Positions 10,640 to 22,241 of a DNA stretch of 64,000 nt are shown here, in pieces. The position numbers were made by a program, and so were the translations under genes. Positions within the stretch are counted from its first letter, which is position 1. Every line of letters starts with the position of its first letter. The notes beneath the pieces are model-generated. The model was not told where the DNA came from, did no database searches, and saw only the letters and a program-made list of their open reading frames with translations. Location of the stretch: the NCBI GenBank assembly GCA_000310025.1, contig FN649733.1, forward strand, positions 1,324,482-1,388,481. Reading direction: 5' to 3'. The DNA is from Ectocarpus siliculosus (lineage: Eukaryota; Sar; Phaeophyceae; Ectocarpales; Ectocarpaceae).

Positions 10640-11410
10640 TTCCACCGCAAGATTGCAGAAAGCGAGCTGGTCTCGATCCAAACTTTGATGGCCACCCACG
10701 CTAGGGTGGTCCAAAACAGAAAGCGGGAGACGGGGCAACCGTCCAATATGCACTTCATTCGGCGCCAAACCTGTGGCGGTGTTTACCGAGTTGTTGTATG
10801 CAAACTCGACATGGGGAAGATGGACGTCCCAATCGTCCTGACGCTCATTGACCACAACAGCAAGCATTTGAGCCATGGTGTGGTTAACACGCTCGGCCCC
10901 ACCGTTAGTTTGGGGGTGGTACGAACTGGTGGTGACTTTCTTGATCTTCATCAGCTCGTAAATAGCCATGGACAACTTGGAACAAAATTGCATAACGTTA
11001 TCCGAAAGAAGAGTCACCGGACAACCTCACAACGTCATGTAGCGGTTGACGAAAATGTTAGCCGTTCCCTTAGCGGTAAATTCCGCCTTGGTAGTGGCAT
11101 ACATATCCGCCCGTCGACTGAAACGGTCCGTAAACAAAAGTATATATGCATTCCCACGGGACGTGACCGGCAATGGCCCAAAAAAATCGACGCTCACTAC
11201 AATACCCGGTCCATTCGGGAGGGGCAGAGTGAGCGTAGGCCAGCGATACGTTTGCCGGGAAGTCTTGCGCGCTTGGCAAATTAAACAACGCCGAAGCCAC
11301 CAACGCACGGACAAATCCATCCCAATCCACCAGAAAAATCGCTCCAACATACGTAAAGTCCGAGCGGTGCCCAGGTGAAAAGACGCGGTGACGTGACATG
11401 CTTGTAGGAC
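10640..11410 (-). mobile_element. Ty3-type integrase region
   Basis: At the upstream end is a zinc-binding HHCC region (HVTASFHLGTART, then CLICQARK). It is followed by the catalytic-core start VVSVDFFGPLPVTSRGNAYI, with an aspartate in the DD35E position, and further on by YHPQTNGGAERVNHTM, which carries the catalytic Glu motif of gypsy integrases. FAYNNSVNTATGLAPNEV is the usual end of the core. The region is part of the broken element. Confidence 0.88.
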
Positions 11411-12479
11411 CCAAGGTCGCAATAGCATAGGCACGTATATGCGCGGAGTCTTCGACGGCGGGAGGCGAGTGATACGCCCGCCCGAACTACCGAGAGGCAG
11501 TGGGACAGAATTTCGCACCAACAATCGCGTGCCATCGTCTGTAATGTGTAGGCATGTTTTAGATGCGAGGGCGACAACATCAGACAACGCCGGCCGTCGC
11601 GCACAGGGCAAGCAATCCCAGAATGTATCCGGCAAAACCACCGGGGATCCCAAAGACGAAAAATGTATAGCCGCTACACACTCACTTTCTGACAGCTGTT
11701 CTCGGGCCCAATCGGCATGCGAGAATGTATGCACACAGTCGCGGAGGTGGGTTTCCTCAGCGGCCGTTGGCGGCACCACGGAAGTCGCAGGGCTAGTACC
11801 TGCGGGCGACAACACTGGCGGCATGGGCGCCGCGGGCGGCGGCGGCGGCTGCAATTCAACCGGCGCCCAAGAAGGCAGCGGGCCAGAAGTAGGGCTACCC
11901 ACGGTTCTCGTAGACCGCGCGGCACGGCTCGACCGGGCCGGGGTTCGAGGAGGTCGCGGCGGTCTGGGCACCACAGCGGCCCGTGGTTGTGTCGGAAAAT
12001 AATTGGGACGGCTATGAGCCATGCCCGAGGCCGAATTCGTTCTCGCCCGGGTACGAGAAGAAATCAGAGGGCCACCCGAAAGCGACAGGGCAGCTGAGGA
12101 GGTTCCGACGGTGGACGAGGGAGCGACGTCTGTCTCCGCAGAAACGGAAGCCGGAGGAGGTCCATCGGGCACAGAACTCTCGGGGGCTGCATCGCAAACG
12201 ACAGCGAAAACACCAGGCGGCGAAAAATTCGACGAATCAACTACGGAGGAGGGCGACAGAGCCGGCAGGACCATTTGTGGCCCAAAACGGCGGAAGTCTC
12301 CAAAGTCATCCTCCGTCAGAGGCGCGTGTGCCAACGCGTCTCGTTGATCGTCAACGTCAAGCCCACCCAAGCCGATGTTCGGCGTCGAACTAGAGTGATA
12401 ACTCTGTCCGCACGCACGAATGAGATACACGCCCGCGGCGTCATCGACTGCGATACTGGTGTCACCGTGTCTATCCGCG

Positions 12480-12931
12480 TCGGTTGCCGGCAAGGGCAAC
12501 CGCGAAAGAAAATCCGCATTGGCGTTGGCAGTGCCTTTGCGGTAGACAAGGGTGTAATTGAACGAGGAAAGGAACTCGAGCCAACGTTGGACGCGGGCGT
12601 TGTGTTCACCCACCTTGACGATGCTCTCCAAAGCCTTGTGATCCGAATAAATCAGAAAGTGCGTAGACCAAAAATAACCGCGTAAGCGTTTAATTGCCCA
12701 CGCGATACTTCCAGCTTCCAAGTCGAGCACTGTCCAATTGCGCTCGGATTCGAGCGTAGCGCGGCTAACGAACAGAATGGGACGGATTGAACCATCGGCC
12801 TGTTCCTGTTCAAGGGCCGCACCAAAACCATCGATACAGGCATCACAGCAAAGCCGGAGAGGGCGGCTGCCATCTGCGACAGCGTCCCAATCCGGGAAAG
12901 CCAAAACCGGAGGTTCTGACAGTTTCGCCAA
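12480..12931 (-). mobile_element. Ty3-type RNase H region
   Basis: LRLCCDACIDGFGAALEQEQ, then ILFVSRATLESERNW, then DLEAGSIAWAIKRLRGYFW, then YSDHKALESI, then GTANANADFLSRLP are the standard landmarks of the gypsy RNase H domain (DAS..G.GA.L.Q, S..L...E.NY, E..A.....R.YL, TDH..L, N..AD.LSR). It removes the RNA strand during reverse transcription. Confidence 0.9.
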
Positions 12932-13279
12932 GAATTATTTGACGGTATCCACCATAGCCGGCGTAAAACAAAACTTCGTGTCCTTACGCAAAAGGTCAGT
13001 GAGTGGTTTCACGCGTATGGCCAAACCCTTGATGAATTTGCGGTAATACGAAAGCCCACCCAGCAAGGAACGCAGCTTTTTGACGTTGTTAGGCAGCGGC
13101 ATTTTTGTGAGGGCTTCGACCTTATCGGCACGAGGACTAACACCCGCAGGGGAGATTGTGTGACCTAACTAAACAAACATCCTCCTTAGCGCCGACGCGA
13201 CTCTTGAAAGGAGAAAGCTTGAGGTTGAACTTGCGCAAACGCTCCAAAAATAGCCGTATGTTGGCGACATGGTGGGATG

Positions 13280-13800
13280 GGGTCGGCGTCAAACACAATC
13301 ACATCGTCCAGGTATGCAAGCACATGGTCTAGACCTTTAACCACTTCGTTGATGACCATGGTGAACCACGACGGTGCCACGGAGCTTCCCTGAGGCATAC
13401 GGAGCCACTCGAAAAGTTGTGTGGGCGTACAAAACGCCGTAAGCTGAACCGTGTCCTCTTCGACGGTGATTTGGTGGAAAGCGGAGTTAAGATCGAAAAT
13501 GGAAAACACCTTGCCCTTGTGCAGGGAATCGATGATGTGGTCAACTCGCGGCTGCGGTTGTTGACCAAGGCTGCACAATTTGTTAAGTTTTTTGTAGTTC
13601 ACGGTCAAACGCAGATTACCGTCCTTTTTAGGCATGACAACCAGAGGGCTCGCCCACGGCGATTGCGAGTGCTGAATAAGACCGGCAGCAAGGTGTTGAT
13701 CGAGAAATGCGTCGACCTTTTTCTCCACCAGAGGGTTGAGCCTATAGGGACGCGAGGCCAACGGTTTCGTGCCCGGGGGCACTACCAAACGAAACTTTTT
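13280..13800 (-). mobile_element. Ty3-type reverse transcriptase region
   Basis: FRLVVPPGTKPLASRPYRLN, SPWASPLVVMPKKDGNLRLT, VFSIFDLNSAFHQI, FEWLRMPQGSSVAPSWF and VLAYLDDVIVF are the classic gypsy RT motifs, with YLDD as the catalytic pair. The remaining RT thumb region lies toward 12.9-13.2 kb. Confidence 0.92.
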
Positions 13801-14577
13801 CACGGAACAGCAACCGAAATCGGACGGTGACCGCGAAAACACATCCGAAAAGTCACACAGCACATCCGCCAGGCTGTCAATGGCTTCCGGGGTCCAACCC
13901 GAGTCATGTAAATCAAGAGTCACATCGTGCAAATGTGCAGGCAAACGTTGCCACAACTCGCGAAAACTCACTCGCTGCGCTTCTGAGAGGCGTTCCAACA
14001 GATCCGGTGGCGGCGGTTTCGGCGGCAGTGAGGCCGCGGAAGAATCCGAGATCTCCGGATCCGCAACCGGGATGTTTGAATGCAAAAAATTCACGCGAGA
14101 CGGCGGTCCATCCGCGGAACGGGCTGGCGGCGGAGGGTCACTCAACCCAACACCCTCGGCCGTCTGCGGTGTAGGATCAATCGACGCAAGCGGAATCTGC
14201 ACAAGTGGGGCAGTCGCCACTCCAAGCACCTCACCTGGCTCCAACTCGGCGCACCCTGTCAATGGGATGTGTTGAGGCCCGTCCGAAACAAACGCGTCCG
14301 ACGCCGAGAGGGCGCCGTGTTTCGGTTATAATATGACAAGATAGTTGCCGGTGAGAGCGGGGGTGCCAGAGTTGCGAACGAGGTTCACCCTCGTCAAAGT
14401 GGGTTTATCGGAAAGGGAGACACCCTTCCTGCCGGCGTACCGCAGGAAGTAAGATGCCCCGGGGGCGGAGGGTCCAGCGACATACGCGGAAGCGCCCGCC
14501 GCAAAATCCGATGACAGAGAAAGTTTCTCCATAATACGTCCACTTGCCGACCGCGTGGGCAAAGTAGTGGACAAACG

Positions 14578-14940
14578 AGAGTTAAAACGCATCCAACTAT
14601 CACGTCCAAGAAGGAGGGCGTGACCCATGGCGGCAGCTGGGACAACATACACCCACACCGCTAACGAAGCGGTGGCACTATCACCATAAAAAAATTGAAC
14701 GGACAGCCGCACGGATGAGGTGGTTTCAAGAGCATTGCCAGAGCCAAAACCACCCCACTGCCGAACGGGCACCGAACGACGACTGTGGACGGATGCAGCT
14801 CCTGACGCCTCCATGGCTTCAAGGAAAGCATCACTAATGAAAGATGAAGGTGAGCCCGAGTCCAAAAGGGCTACACCAGGCGCTGTACACACGGCTCCGG
14901 TACCACTATGAACGCGGACTCGCGTCGTAGAGGTATCGCA
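14578..14940 (-). mobile_element. Retropepsin-like aspartic protease region
   Basis: GVALLDSGSPSSFISDAFLE carries the D-S-G active-site triad in place of the more common D-S/T-G-A. GHALLLGRDSWMRF is the second hydrophobic-hydrophobic-G-x-[DN] flap-base motif. The domain follows the NADAR segment by about 100 Pro/Ala-rich residues. Confidence 0.82.
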
Positions 14941-15231
14941 ATCCACTAAAACATCACCGCTCACCAAATCTGGGCCGTGTTCCGCCAATAGCGGCGGTGG
15001 GGAAGCGGCGGCTTCGCGAAAAGCAGCAGAGGCAATATGCAGCACCTGTTTCGAGTGGTCCGCGGGCGTGTTGGCTGGCACGTCCAGCGGGCCGTGCGCG
15101 TCCTCGGGCGAGGAATCATTGACCGAAGAGTCCTCACCCGGGGGCGCAATTTCGTGGATAGTGGGACACACGGGAGCAGGTTGCCCCGAGTGTTCAGGGC
15201 GCTTTGGCTTATCGGGTTCGACCGGGCGCAC

Positions 15232-15705
15232 ACGCAGAAGCGTGCGCGTCGCAACAAGCGCTTTGCCCAAGAGGTTTTTACCAGTCCACTTGGAGGGCGA
15301 CGCCGCACGCGGATCGGAGGCATCAACACCAATGCCCCACAATCCGTCATAAGGACTGGCCTCTGCTATCTGTCTATCACCCGTAGCCAACAAACGTTCA
15401 CGTGCGTCAGCATTTTGGGCGAATTTCGCATACAAAAGCGAAAAGACAACATCCTCGCGCCGGAGCTCCCATAGAGCATGGTCAAAACCGCGTACCTTGC
15501 GACCAAGGGACTTGTGTTCTCTCGGGTCGGACGTAGCCATGATTTTGGCATAAGCGGCATCATCGCCGAAAATGCGGGCTTTCTCCGCCATCATGAACTG
15601 TTCGCCGCACACGTAGCGAATGCCATGAACCGAGAACTCACAGGGCGTCCAGTTAGACAGAAAGGACGGCGGTTTCCAAAAGAGGAAAACCTCATCGTTA
15701 TAGTA
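15232..15705 (-). mobile_element. NADAR (YbiA/DUF1768-like) domain inside the retroelement
   Basis: About 157 residues match the NADAR family along its whole length. The landmarks in order are EVFLFWKPPSFLSNW (the FLSN motif), IRYVCGEQFMMAEKARIFGD (E..f...KA..f.D), GRKVRGFDHALWELRREDVV, LLYAKFAQNADARERLLATG, EASPYDGLWGIGVD (the D..WGIG motif) and WTGKNLLGKALVATR (W.G.N.LG..L..vR). Known NADAR enzymes cleave N-glycosidic bonds: YbiA acts on riboflavin-pathway intermediates, and other members remove ADP-ribose from guanine in nucleic acid. Its job in the element is unknown. A defence-countering role is inference. The domain sits in one frame with the protease. Confidence 0.9.
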
Positions 15706-16559
15706 TTCCTGACAACCGTCAAAAACAGGGGCCTGCCGCGCGGGTGCGTTTACCTTCCCCGAAGAAATATCATCAAGAGAAATGGCACCGGCAACCGGCA
15801 GGACAATCTGGGTGCCTCCCGAAGGCGGGCCGGATTGTGGGTTACGAGGAGAGGCAGGCAAGAGCGGTGAACCAGCCGCAGAAGCGTGCGAAACCAAGCG
15901 GTCTACGCGGGCGTTGGCGTAGGCCTGTTCATTAAAAGCGGCCTTCATCGCGGGCGCTCGACCAACATGGTCAGCGGCCGCGGGAGGCTCGGGACCGCTA
16001 TTTCGTGACAAAGAACATGAACCTTCCGATTTGGGGAAACCGTTACTTGCGCTCGGCAACGGCGGTGCAGTCAGCACCGTGCGACGTTGGTGCTCCGTAG
16101 AGGAACGTCGCGAGGGGTCCGGAGGGGGCGCGGTGGGTACAAGCGTACTCGAGCCACCGCGGCGGGCCTGCGGTTATCCCGAAGGTTCCTGTGCTCCAGC
16201 GTGGTTGATGAGACCACCCGGAGCCGCCGAACGGTGGGAGAAGCCGGAGCCATGCCTCCGGGGGGCGTAGACATCGGGGCGAGCGTCCGTGAGACACCCG
16301 AAGTCTGGTCGACCCCTCGCCCACACCACAAGACTGTATTCGGCGCCGACGAGTCACGTCGGTCATCCAAAACAGGCTGTGATGAGGCGTGAGGCGACAT
16401 CTGAGAATTAAAAGGTTGGGAAACTAACATAGGCGAGCCCGAAGGCGTCTGTATGATACGAACATCTTGGGAACTAGTCGTACAGCGCACACCCGGTGCT
16501 GTTGACGGCGATGTGTGCAAAAGGCCGTCACCGGCGTGTCAGTTACCCCGCGAGTGCGG

Positions 16560-18640
16560 GGTTCCGGAACTTCGAGTGTACGGAGTTCCAGGTACGGCGG
16601 CGGGCGCCGGGGTCGCGGCGGCGCCTACGGCCGGCGCCGGAGGTGGTGCGTGTGTAGTTGAGCTAAGTTTCCCAGAGCGGCGGCCGTCGCCCTGTGTATG
16701 GCCGCTGCTCTTACCCGGGCCATTTTTATTGTGTACACGCGGGCGGTGCGACTTCATGCGGCTTTGCCAACGTTGAAAAACCTGAACGCTATCAGCATGC
16801 GAAGCAATGGCCGGGTTTAAGAGGCCGGTGTAATTGGTGAAAGCATACGGGCAAGTTTTGAGGCTGTGGCCCGCCTGCCCACAGTTGAGACATTGGCCAG
16901 AAAATCGCCGCAGAGCTTGCGCTCGGTCGGCAGGGGTCAACAGCGGTGTAAACAACGGGGGGTCCATCTTAGTCATACTTGCCACAACGCTGTACACAAA
17001 GCCGTGGTGACCACGCAACGGCCAGCAGTCGTAGTCCTGCTCGAATGGACATGTGTTATCGGACGGCACAGGGTCGATAGCCATCACCCCGGCGGGAAAT
17101 TGTGTTCCCGGCGACCACGCGGACGGCTGCAGCGGCGGCGGCGGTGGCGGCCGCTGCTGCCCCACGGTCGCAGTCATGGCTCGTGTGGGCGCCGATGAAA
17201 ACCCAGAGGTGACAGTGGTAAAATAACGGTCGCCGTTGCAGGCGGGCGAGTGTTTTAGTGCTTCCTCCGACGACAAAGCATCCCAAAGCTCATCCTGATC
17301 ACTAAACACCACGTTGTGGAGAATCTTCTCTTTCAACGGCAAAGACGAGAGAACATTCGGGTACTGCTCCAACAAAGCGTCCCGAAGCGCACGTTGTACC
17401 ATGCGCAGATCCGGCGCGAAAGCCCTATGCGAGGCCAACTCCGACATTGCTAACGCCTTAAACTTCGTAACGAATTTGCTGTACGGCGTGCCGTTGGGCA
17501 CACCAAAATCCTGCAGCTTGTCGATGCCCCGGTTGAAACCTTTCGGTTCCCACTCATCCGCAAGCAGTTTGAGAAGCCGACGGTATGCCGAAGGCCCCGA
17601 CTTGTCCTTCGTCTCCAAGAAACGTTTCACCTGAGAAAACGAAGAATCCACCAATTCGCGGGTTGCGGCATTGGCGCCTTGAGGGTTCGAAATGGCCATG
17701 AGGACACGCTTGTGAAAGGGGGCATACCATCCAGCCACCCATGAGGGCGACTTGATGGTCTGCTTGCCGGAGGGATCGGCGGCCGACAGAATTTCAGCCA
17801 ACACACTTTCGGTCGAACGAGCGAAGGCAGAAAATTCTGCCGGGGGAAGCGGCACTACCGCATACAATTCGTTCACTTTAAGCTTGCCGTATCCTTTGCG
17901 CACGCTGAGGGCGTACACCTCTGCGGCGGCAACGGCGTTTGCATCAAGCTGTGCCTGCGCGGTGCGTGCACCGGCAGACGACAGGGGCAGTGCCCGGTCA
18001 TCAGCGGAATCGCTGGCGGCCGCGTGCACGGCCGGCAGCGGTGGCGTCGCTACCGACACCGCGATAGCCGAGACCGGTGGTTCCTGTGGCAAAACACGTT
18101 GGGAGAGCGTCGGTACCACCCCAGAAACCTGTGTCGTCTCCGTTTTCACAACGGAGGCGGGGGGCGGTACCTCTGTTTTCACAGCGGCAAATGATGTATG
18201 AGATGGCAAAGCGTAGGCTACTGACGGTGGCTCTGACTTTACTAACGGCACGGGCTGTTGTGGCATCACCAGCGGCTGCGGCACCGGCGGCACCAGCGGT
18301 ACCGGCGGCTGCAGCACCGACGGCGGCGGCGCCGGCAGCTGCTGCGGCGCCGGCGGCTGCGGCACCGGCTGCCTCGGCACCGGTGGCGGCGGCACCGACG
18401 ATTGCGGCACCGGCGGCTGCGACACCGGCGGCTGCGGTACCTGCGGCATCGGCACCGGCGGCACCGACGGCTGCGGCACCGGCTGCGGTGACATCTGCAA
18501 CGGCGGTACCGGCGGCGACGGCACCGACAGCGGCGACATCGGCGACGGAAGTCTCGACGACGGCACGTCGAAAGCCGCTACCGACGGCGACGCCGTCGCC
18601 GACGGTTGCCGCTGCTGGGGAAAACTCGACAAAGACATGC
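16560..18640 (-). mobile_element. Gag region with Pro-rich linker, capsid-like domain and zinc knuckle
   Basis: Reading on the minus strand, a disordered N-terminal part is followed by a long run of PxPxVPQPPVPQ-type repeats (about 18250-18500). A helical capsid-like region of about 250 residues follows, with SPSWVAGWYAPFHKRVLMA, SFSQVKRFLETKDKSGPS and YSKFVTKFKALAMSELASH. A single CCHC zinc knuckle, CLNCGQAGHSLKTC, lies near 16850-16900 and is followed by a basic tail. This is the layout of a Ty3/gypsy Gag. The upstream N-terminal part (to about 19226) is Gly/His/Arg-rich. Confidence 0.8.
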
Positions 18641-19403
18641 GATGCAATAGCTGTCGTGCATGTTCTAGCTCAGGCTCGGGGTGGTCAACGATGGGTTGGG
18701 TCGCTTTGACCGACGTTTCAGCGATGTGAGGCGACAAAGAACTGACCGGGGGCATGGCGGCCGCAGCCATTTGGGCAGAAGCGACAGTAATCGGGTCCTG
18801 CGGCATTGTCACGGGCCACTGTTGACCCCCAGAACCCATGAACGGCGGCTGCAACGGGTACGGATTTCCAAACGCATCTACGGCCCACGGCTGCTGGAAA
18901 AACGGCACATTTTGTCCTGCGATACCATACTGTACTTGCCTGCTATTAGTCGGACCATAGTAGGAGAGATGAGCGTGCCCGCCACGGTCAGAAGCCTCCC
19001 CCCCCCCGGCATTCCGGCGGCTATCTCCCCCGTCATTCCGGTGGCTACCCCCGCCGGCACCCGGATGAGCATCCGTGCGTCCGCGGGAGTCATGTCCTCG
19101 CGAACGGCCTGCATCCTGCCTGAGGTATTGCTGTGTATGCAGGCGGTCGTGAGTACGAGAGGAATGGTAGGACCCAGCAGACGCAGAAGTGCCCCACCCG
19201 GAAGGTTCCGAGGGTTGCCCCCCCATTTAAGAGCGGCGACCCCCCGAGCCCGCCGAACCAGACCTCGAACGTGCAGAAGTGTCCACATCCGCTCGTGCGG
19301 AGATGCCCACATCCGCCGCCCGCACACGACGCAGATCAACCACCAGCCGCTCAAGCCGCTGACGTTTCGTGGACGACCAAACGGAGCGGTAAAGCAGACT
19401 TCA

Positions 19404-21170
19404 AACCGTTTCATTACGCCGAGAAGCTAGATCGAACGAGATCTTGTACACTAGCGCAAGGCCAGCATCCTTCGCTTCAGACGTCGCAAAAATGCTGGTG
19501 TTGACGAACTCGATTAATCCGTCAATGTTGAGACCTAGAAGTCTAGTGTGGAGAGAACTAGCCTGGAAATCACCTGCTTCAGAAGACGATGAAGACGAAG
19601 AAGACGAGCTGGACGAAGAGGTGCTCGAAGAGGACGAGCTGGACGAGTTTTTGCGGGGTTTACGCCGTTTCCTGACGCGTCCCACTGGTCCACCGGCCGA
19701 GATGGAAGTGATCTCTGCGGAACTCCGACTGCGAGTCTCCGTGCCTCCCTCTTCAACAGGCATGGTGTTTGTCGCAACCGCAGCAGCATCACTGTCGAAA
19801 CCAGTCGTATCGGCCGTAGCCACAGCAGCAGAGGCTACTGCAGCCGCAGCCGCAGCAGCAGCATTAACAGGCGCAGCATCTACACCAGTTGCAACAGGCG
19901 CGGCAACAAATACAGGATTTGCAACAGCAGACGCATCAGCTACACCTGTCGCAACAGAAGCGGCAACAGGTGCAGCCGCAACAACAGGTGGCGCGGCAGC
20001 TACAGCAGGAGCTGCAGCAGGAGCAGCGGCAGCTGCAACAGGAGCTGCAACGGCAGCAGCGGTAGCTGCAGCAGGAGCAGCGGCAGCTGCAACAAGAGCT
20101 GCAACGGCAGCAGCAGGAGCTGCAGCAGGAGCAGCGGCAGCTGCAACAGGAGCTTCAACAGCGGCAGCAGGGGCAGCGGCGGCAGCAGCAGAAACTGCAA
20201 CGGTAACGTCAGAAAGTTCGGGGAAATTTTCTGCGGCTTGCAAAGGTGCTAACTGCTTTTCGAGATCACGGGCCGTCCCAGAAGCAGATGCCATCCATGC
20301 CGTGTGCTCACACTGTGCTTCCGCGTCTTCTGCCAACAACGCGGTGTACCGCTGAGCCTCCAGCCGTTCCTCTTCTTCCCGTGCTTTGCGCAGACGCTCC
20401 GATCTGGCACGCGCAGCCGCCTCTGCCAAGGCAATTGCTTGTTCCAGACGAGCATGGTGCTCGCGAGCTTTCTGCTGGTCGGTCTCTCTTCGAGACGCAC
20501 GTGCCTCGAGTTCGGCGGTTGAAAGCCGAGGGACAGCCACAGCGGCGGTCTCCTGAGAGACAGCGGCAATCTGACGGGGGATGCCGCCGGAACCAGTACC
20601 CTTACTGGCTCCAGGCGACACCGCGGTACTCTTACTCGGTGTTCCGAATGGACCCCCAGCGGAGAGAGACAAAGTAGGTGTGCCACCACCATCATTCGTC
20701 TCCCTCGGCGCCGGGAGCGTGCCTGCAGCAGGAGAGCTCCCCTGCTCTCCTGCCGTGACCGGGCTGACAGGCGTGTCAGCCTGAAGGTCCTCCTTCAGTT
20801 TCGCCATCGCAGCGGGATCTGCGGTGGTGTCGAGATCAACCGACATGCATGCACCCTGTGTTGCCATGGGTGACACATGTGTGTTGTCCCCAGGGGGGAA
20901 AACAGACGACAGAACAGCAGCAGCGGCATCGTCCGCAATAGGAAAAGAGGACGGCGATACACCATCATCAGCGGGCGAGTTACTGATCGAGTGACTGGTC
21001 GAGACCCAATCGAGGAGAGAGTGCCGGCCCTTGCCATCCAAACTCTTCAAAGCAGCGAGGGCAAAAGGCATGAGCTGATCTTGAAAACACCAAATGCACG
21101 ATGCAGCAGAAACAAAATCTAGAAAGAAAAAATCGTGATACGAATGCGAAGAGCGAAATTTTTCGCCCGA
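19404..21170 (-). mobile_element. Upstream Ala-rich coiled-coil open frame of the retroelement
   Basis: A frame of roughly 590 residues lies between the leader and gag. It has a short hydrophobic start, a disordered Ser/Pro/Thr-rich stretch, and a strongly charged heptad-like stretch (REEEERLEAQR, preceded by ASRRETDQQKAREHHARLEQ) that should form a coiled coil. It then has a long AAAAAPAAA tract (about 19810-20180 on DNA), a Ser run, and the folded-looking end LLGLNIDGLIEFVNTSIFAT. I do not recognise a family. It may be an N-terminal extension of Gag or a separate protein. Confidence 0.55.
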
Positions 21171-21703
21171 CAAAGTGGCCGTGCGCGGCCTTCTCTTCGA
21201 TCGACCGGCCTTGACCGCGGTTCAGCAGACGTAACGCACGGTCCGAAACCGGTGCCGGCAGAATGTCCTCCGGCCACAAATCGGTGGAGACAAGCCCCCG
21301 ATCGAAATGCTCAACAACGGCACCTTTTTCGCGAATTTCTGAGGTCCCTGTGAACGATTGTGCAAACGAGCGCAACCCACTACAACCAGACGGCAGCAGA
21401 TCATGCCAACAAAGCGGCCATTCAGCAGCCTGTCGCCGCCATGCGGGGGGGTAGCCAAGCGCGTGAGAAGCGTAAGGCTTTCCCCCGAAAGCAGGCAGAA
21501 AGGTGTCGTCTTGGGAGCAAAGGGGCATGTCTTTTGTTGTAACATGCACGTCATGCACAAGGTCGAAGCATTCATGGATGGAGAGCAATCCTACGCGAGC
21601 ATGCTTGCCGAGCAAGTGGGGAAAGAAGGGCCACAGCGTCCACCAAGCCGTCCCTTGGTGAACACAAAGCCATGCGAGGGGAAGCCCTCGCGCATGAGGC
21701 CTG

Positions 21704-21776
21704 AACGCCCGTCGCGTACACAACCGGAGCAAACGCCCGTCGCGCACACGACCGGAGCAAACGCCCACCACACGTC
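21704..21776. repeat. 28-base tandem repeat in the element leader
   Basis: The 28-base unit beginning AACGCCCGTCGCG and ending ACCGGAGCA is present at 21704-21731 and 21732-21759, with a partial third copy to about 21776. Just upstream, at about 21671-21696, an inverted repeat (CATGCGAGGG and CCCTCGCGCATG) could form a stem-loop. Both lie in the non-coding leader between the 5' LTR and the first open frame. Confidence 0.7.
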
Positions 21777-21940
21777 AAAACAAAAAGTGCCCCACCGAGT
21801 GAGTCAGAGAGAGCAAAACCGTGCCCTCTCGAAAACCAGGTGTAACTAAAAAAATCGAGAAGACCTAAATGCGAGACGTTCACGCGAACGATGAGCACCG
21901 AAGCGAAGGACCGGTGTCCAAATGCCAGACGACGCCACAA

Positions 21941-22241
21941 TGTTGTGGAGGAACAGATAAATAAAAGAGGGAAGGGAGCAAGCTCGTTGCTCCTGGCTTC
22001 GGGTACTCACAGTTGTTGTTTGATCTCTTGTTTAGCCTTCTTAGACCAGGTCCGCTCAGCGCCCACTCGGAGAGTGAGGGAGCGGGGCTGGGATTTTGAT
22101 CTTCCTTCAAGCTACTTCAATACCCCTCAACGTCGGCAAATATCCATATCCAAAGAAAATTCAAAATATCCAATAGGCGCTTATACAACGTTCATGAAAC
22201 GCTCGTACAATGCAAATACACTATTTAGTTGCTCCATTACA
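21941..22241 (-). repeat. 5' LTR of the Ty3/gypsy element
   Basis: This copy starts TGTTGTGGAGG and ends GCTCCATTACA on the plus strand and pairs with 8815-9119. It would hold the promoter and transcription start of the minus-strand element. The bases just inside it (TGTGGCGTCGTCTGG on the minus strand) occupy the primer-binding site position. I could not match them to a specific tRNA 3' end. Confidence 0.92.

Larger units (their letters stand above)
8815..22241 (-). mobile_element. Ty3/gypsy LTR retrotransposon with NADAR domain and chromodomain
   Basis: The element is about 13.4 kb, reads on the minus strand, and is bounded by LTRs that begin TG and end CA. In its own 5'-to-3' order it holds a leader, an Ala-rich coiled-coil frame, gag with a zinc knuckle, a NADAR domain, an aspartic protease, reverse transcriptase, RNase H, integrase, a chromodomain and a Tudor-like module. 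The protease-RT-RNase H-integrase order and the chromodomain place it with Ty3/gypsy chromoviruses. The two LTRs differ at about eleven substitutions plus two small indels, which suggests moderate age. The coding regions are spread over several frames and the copy looks broken, with perhaps three to five interruptions. It is unusually long for the family. Confidence 0.93.

Noticed and set aside
18077-18709. Plus-strand Pro/Ala-rich frame opposite gag
   Set aside because: It is a shadow of the Pro-rich linker of gag in GGC/GCC-rich DNA.
19444-20355. Plus-strand Ala-rich frame across the retroelement
   Set aside because: GCA/GCT-type repeats read as poly-Ala on both strands. The minus strand matches the element's direction and has a coiled coil.
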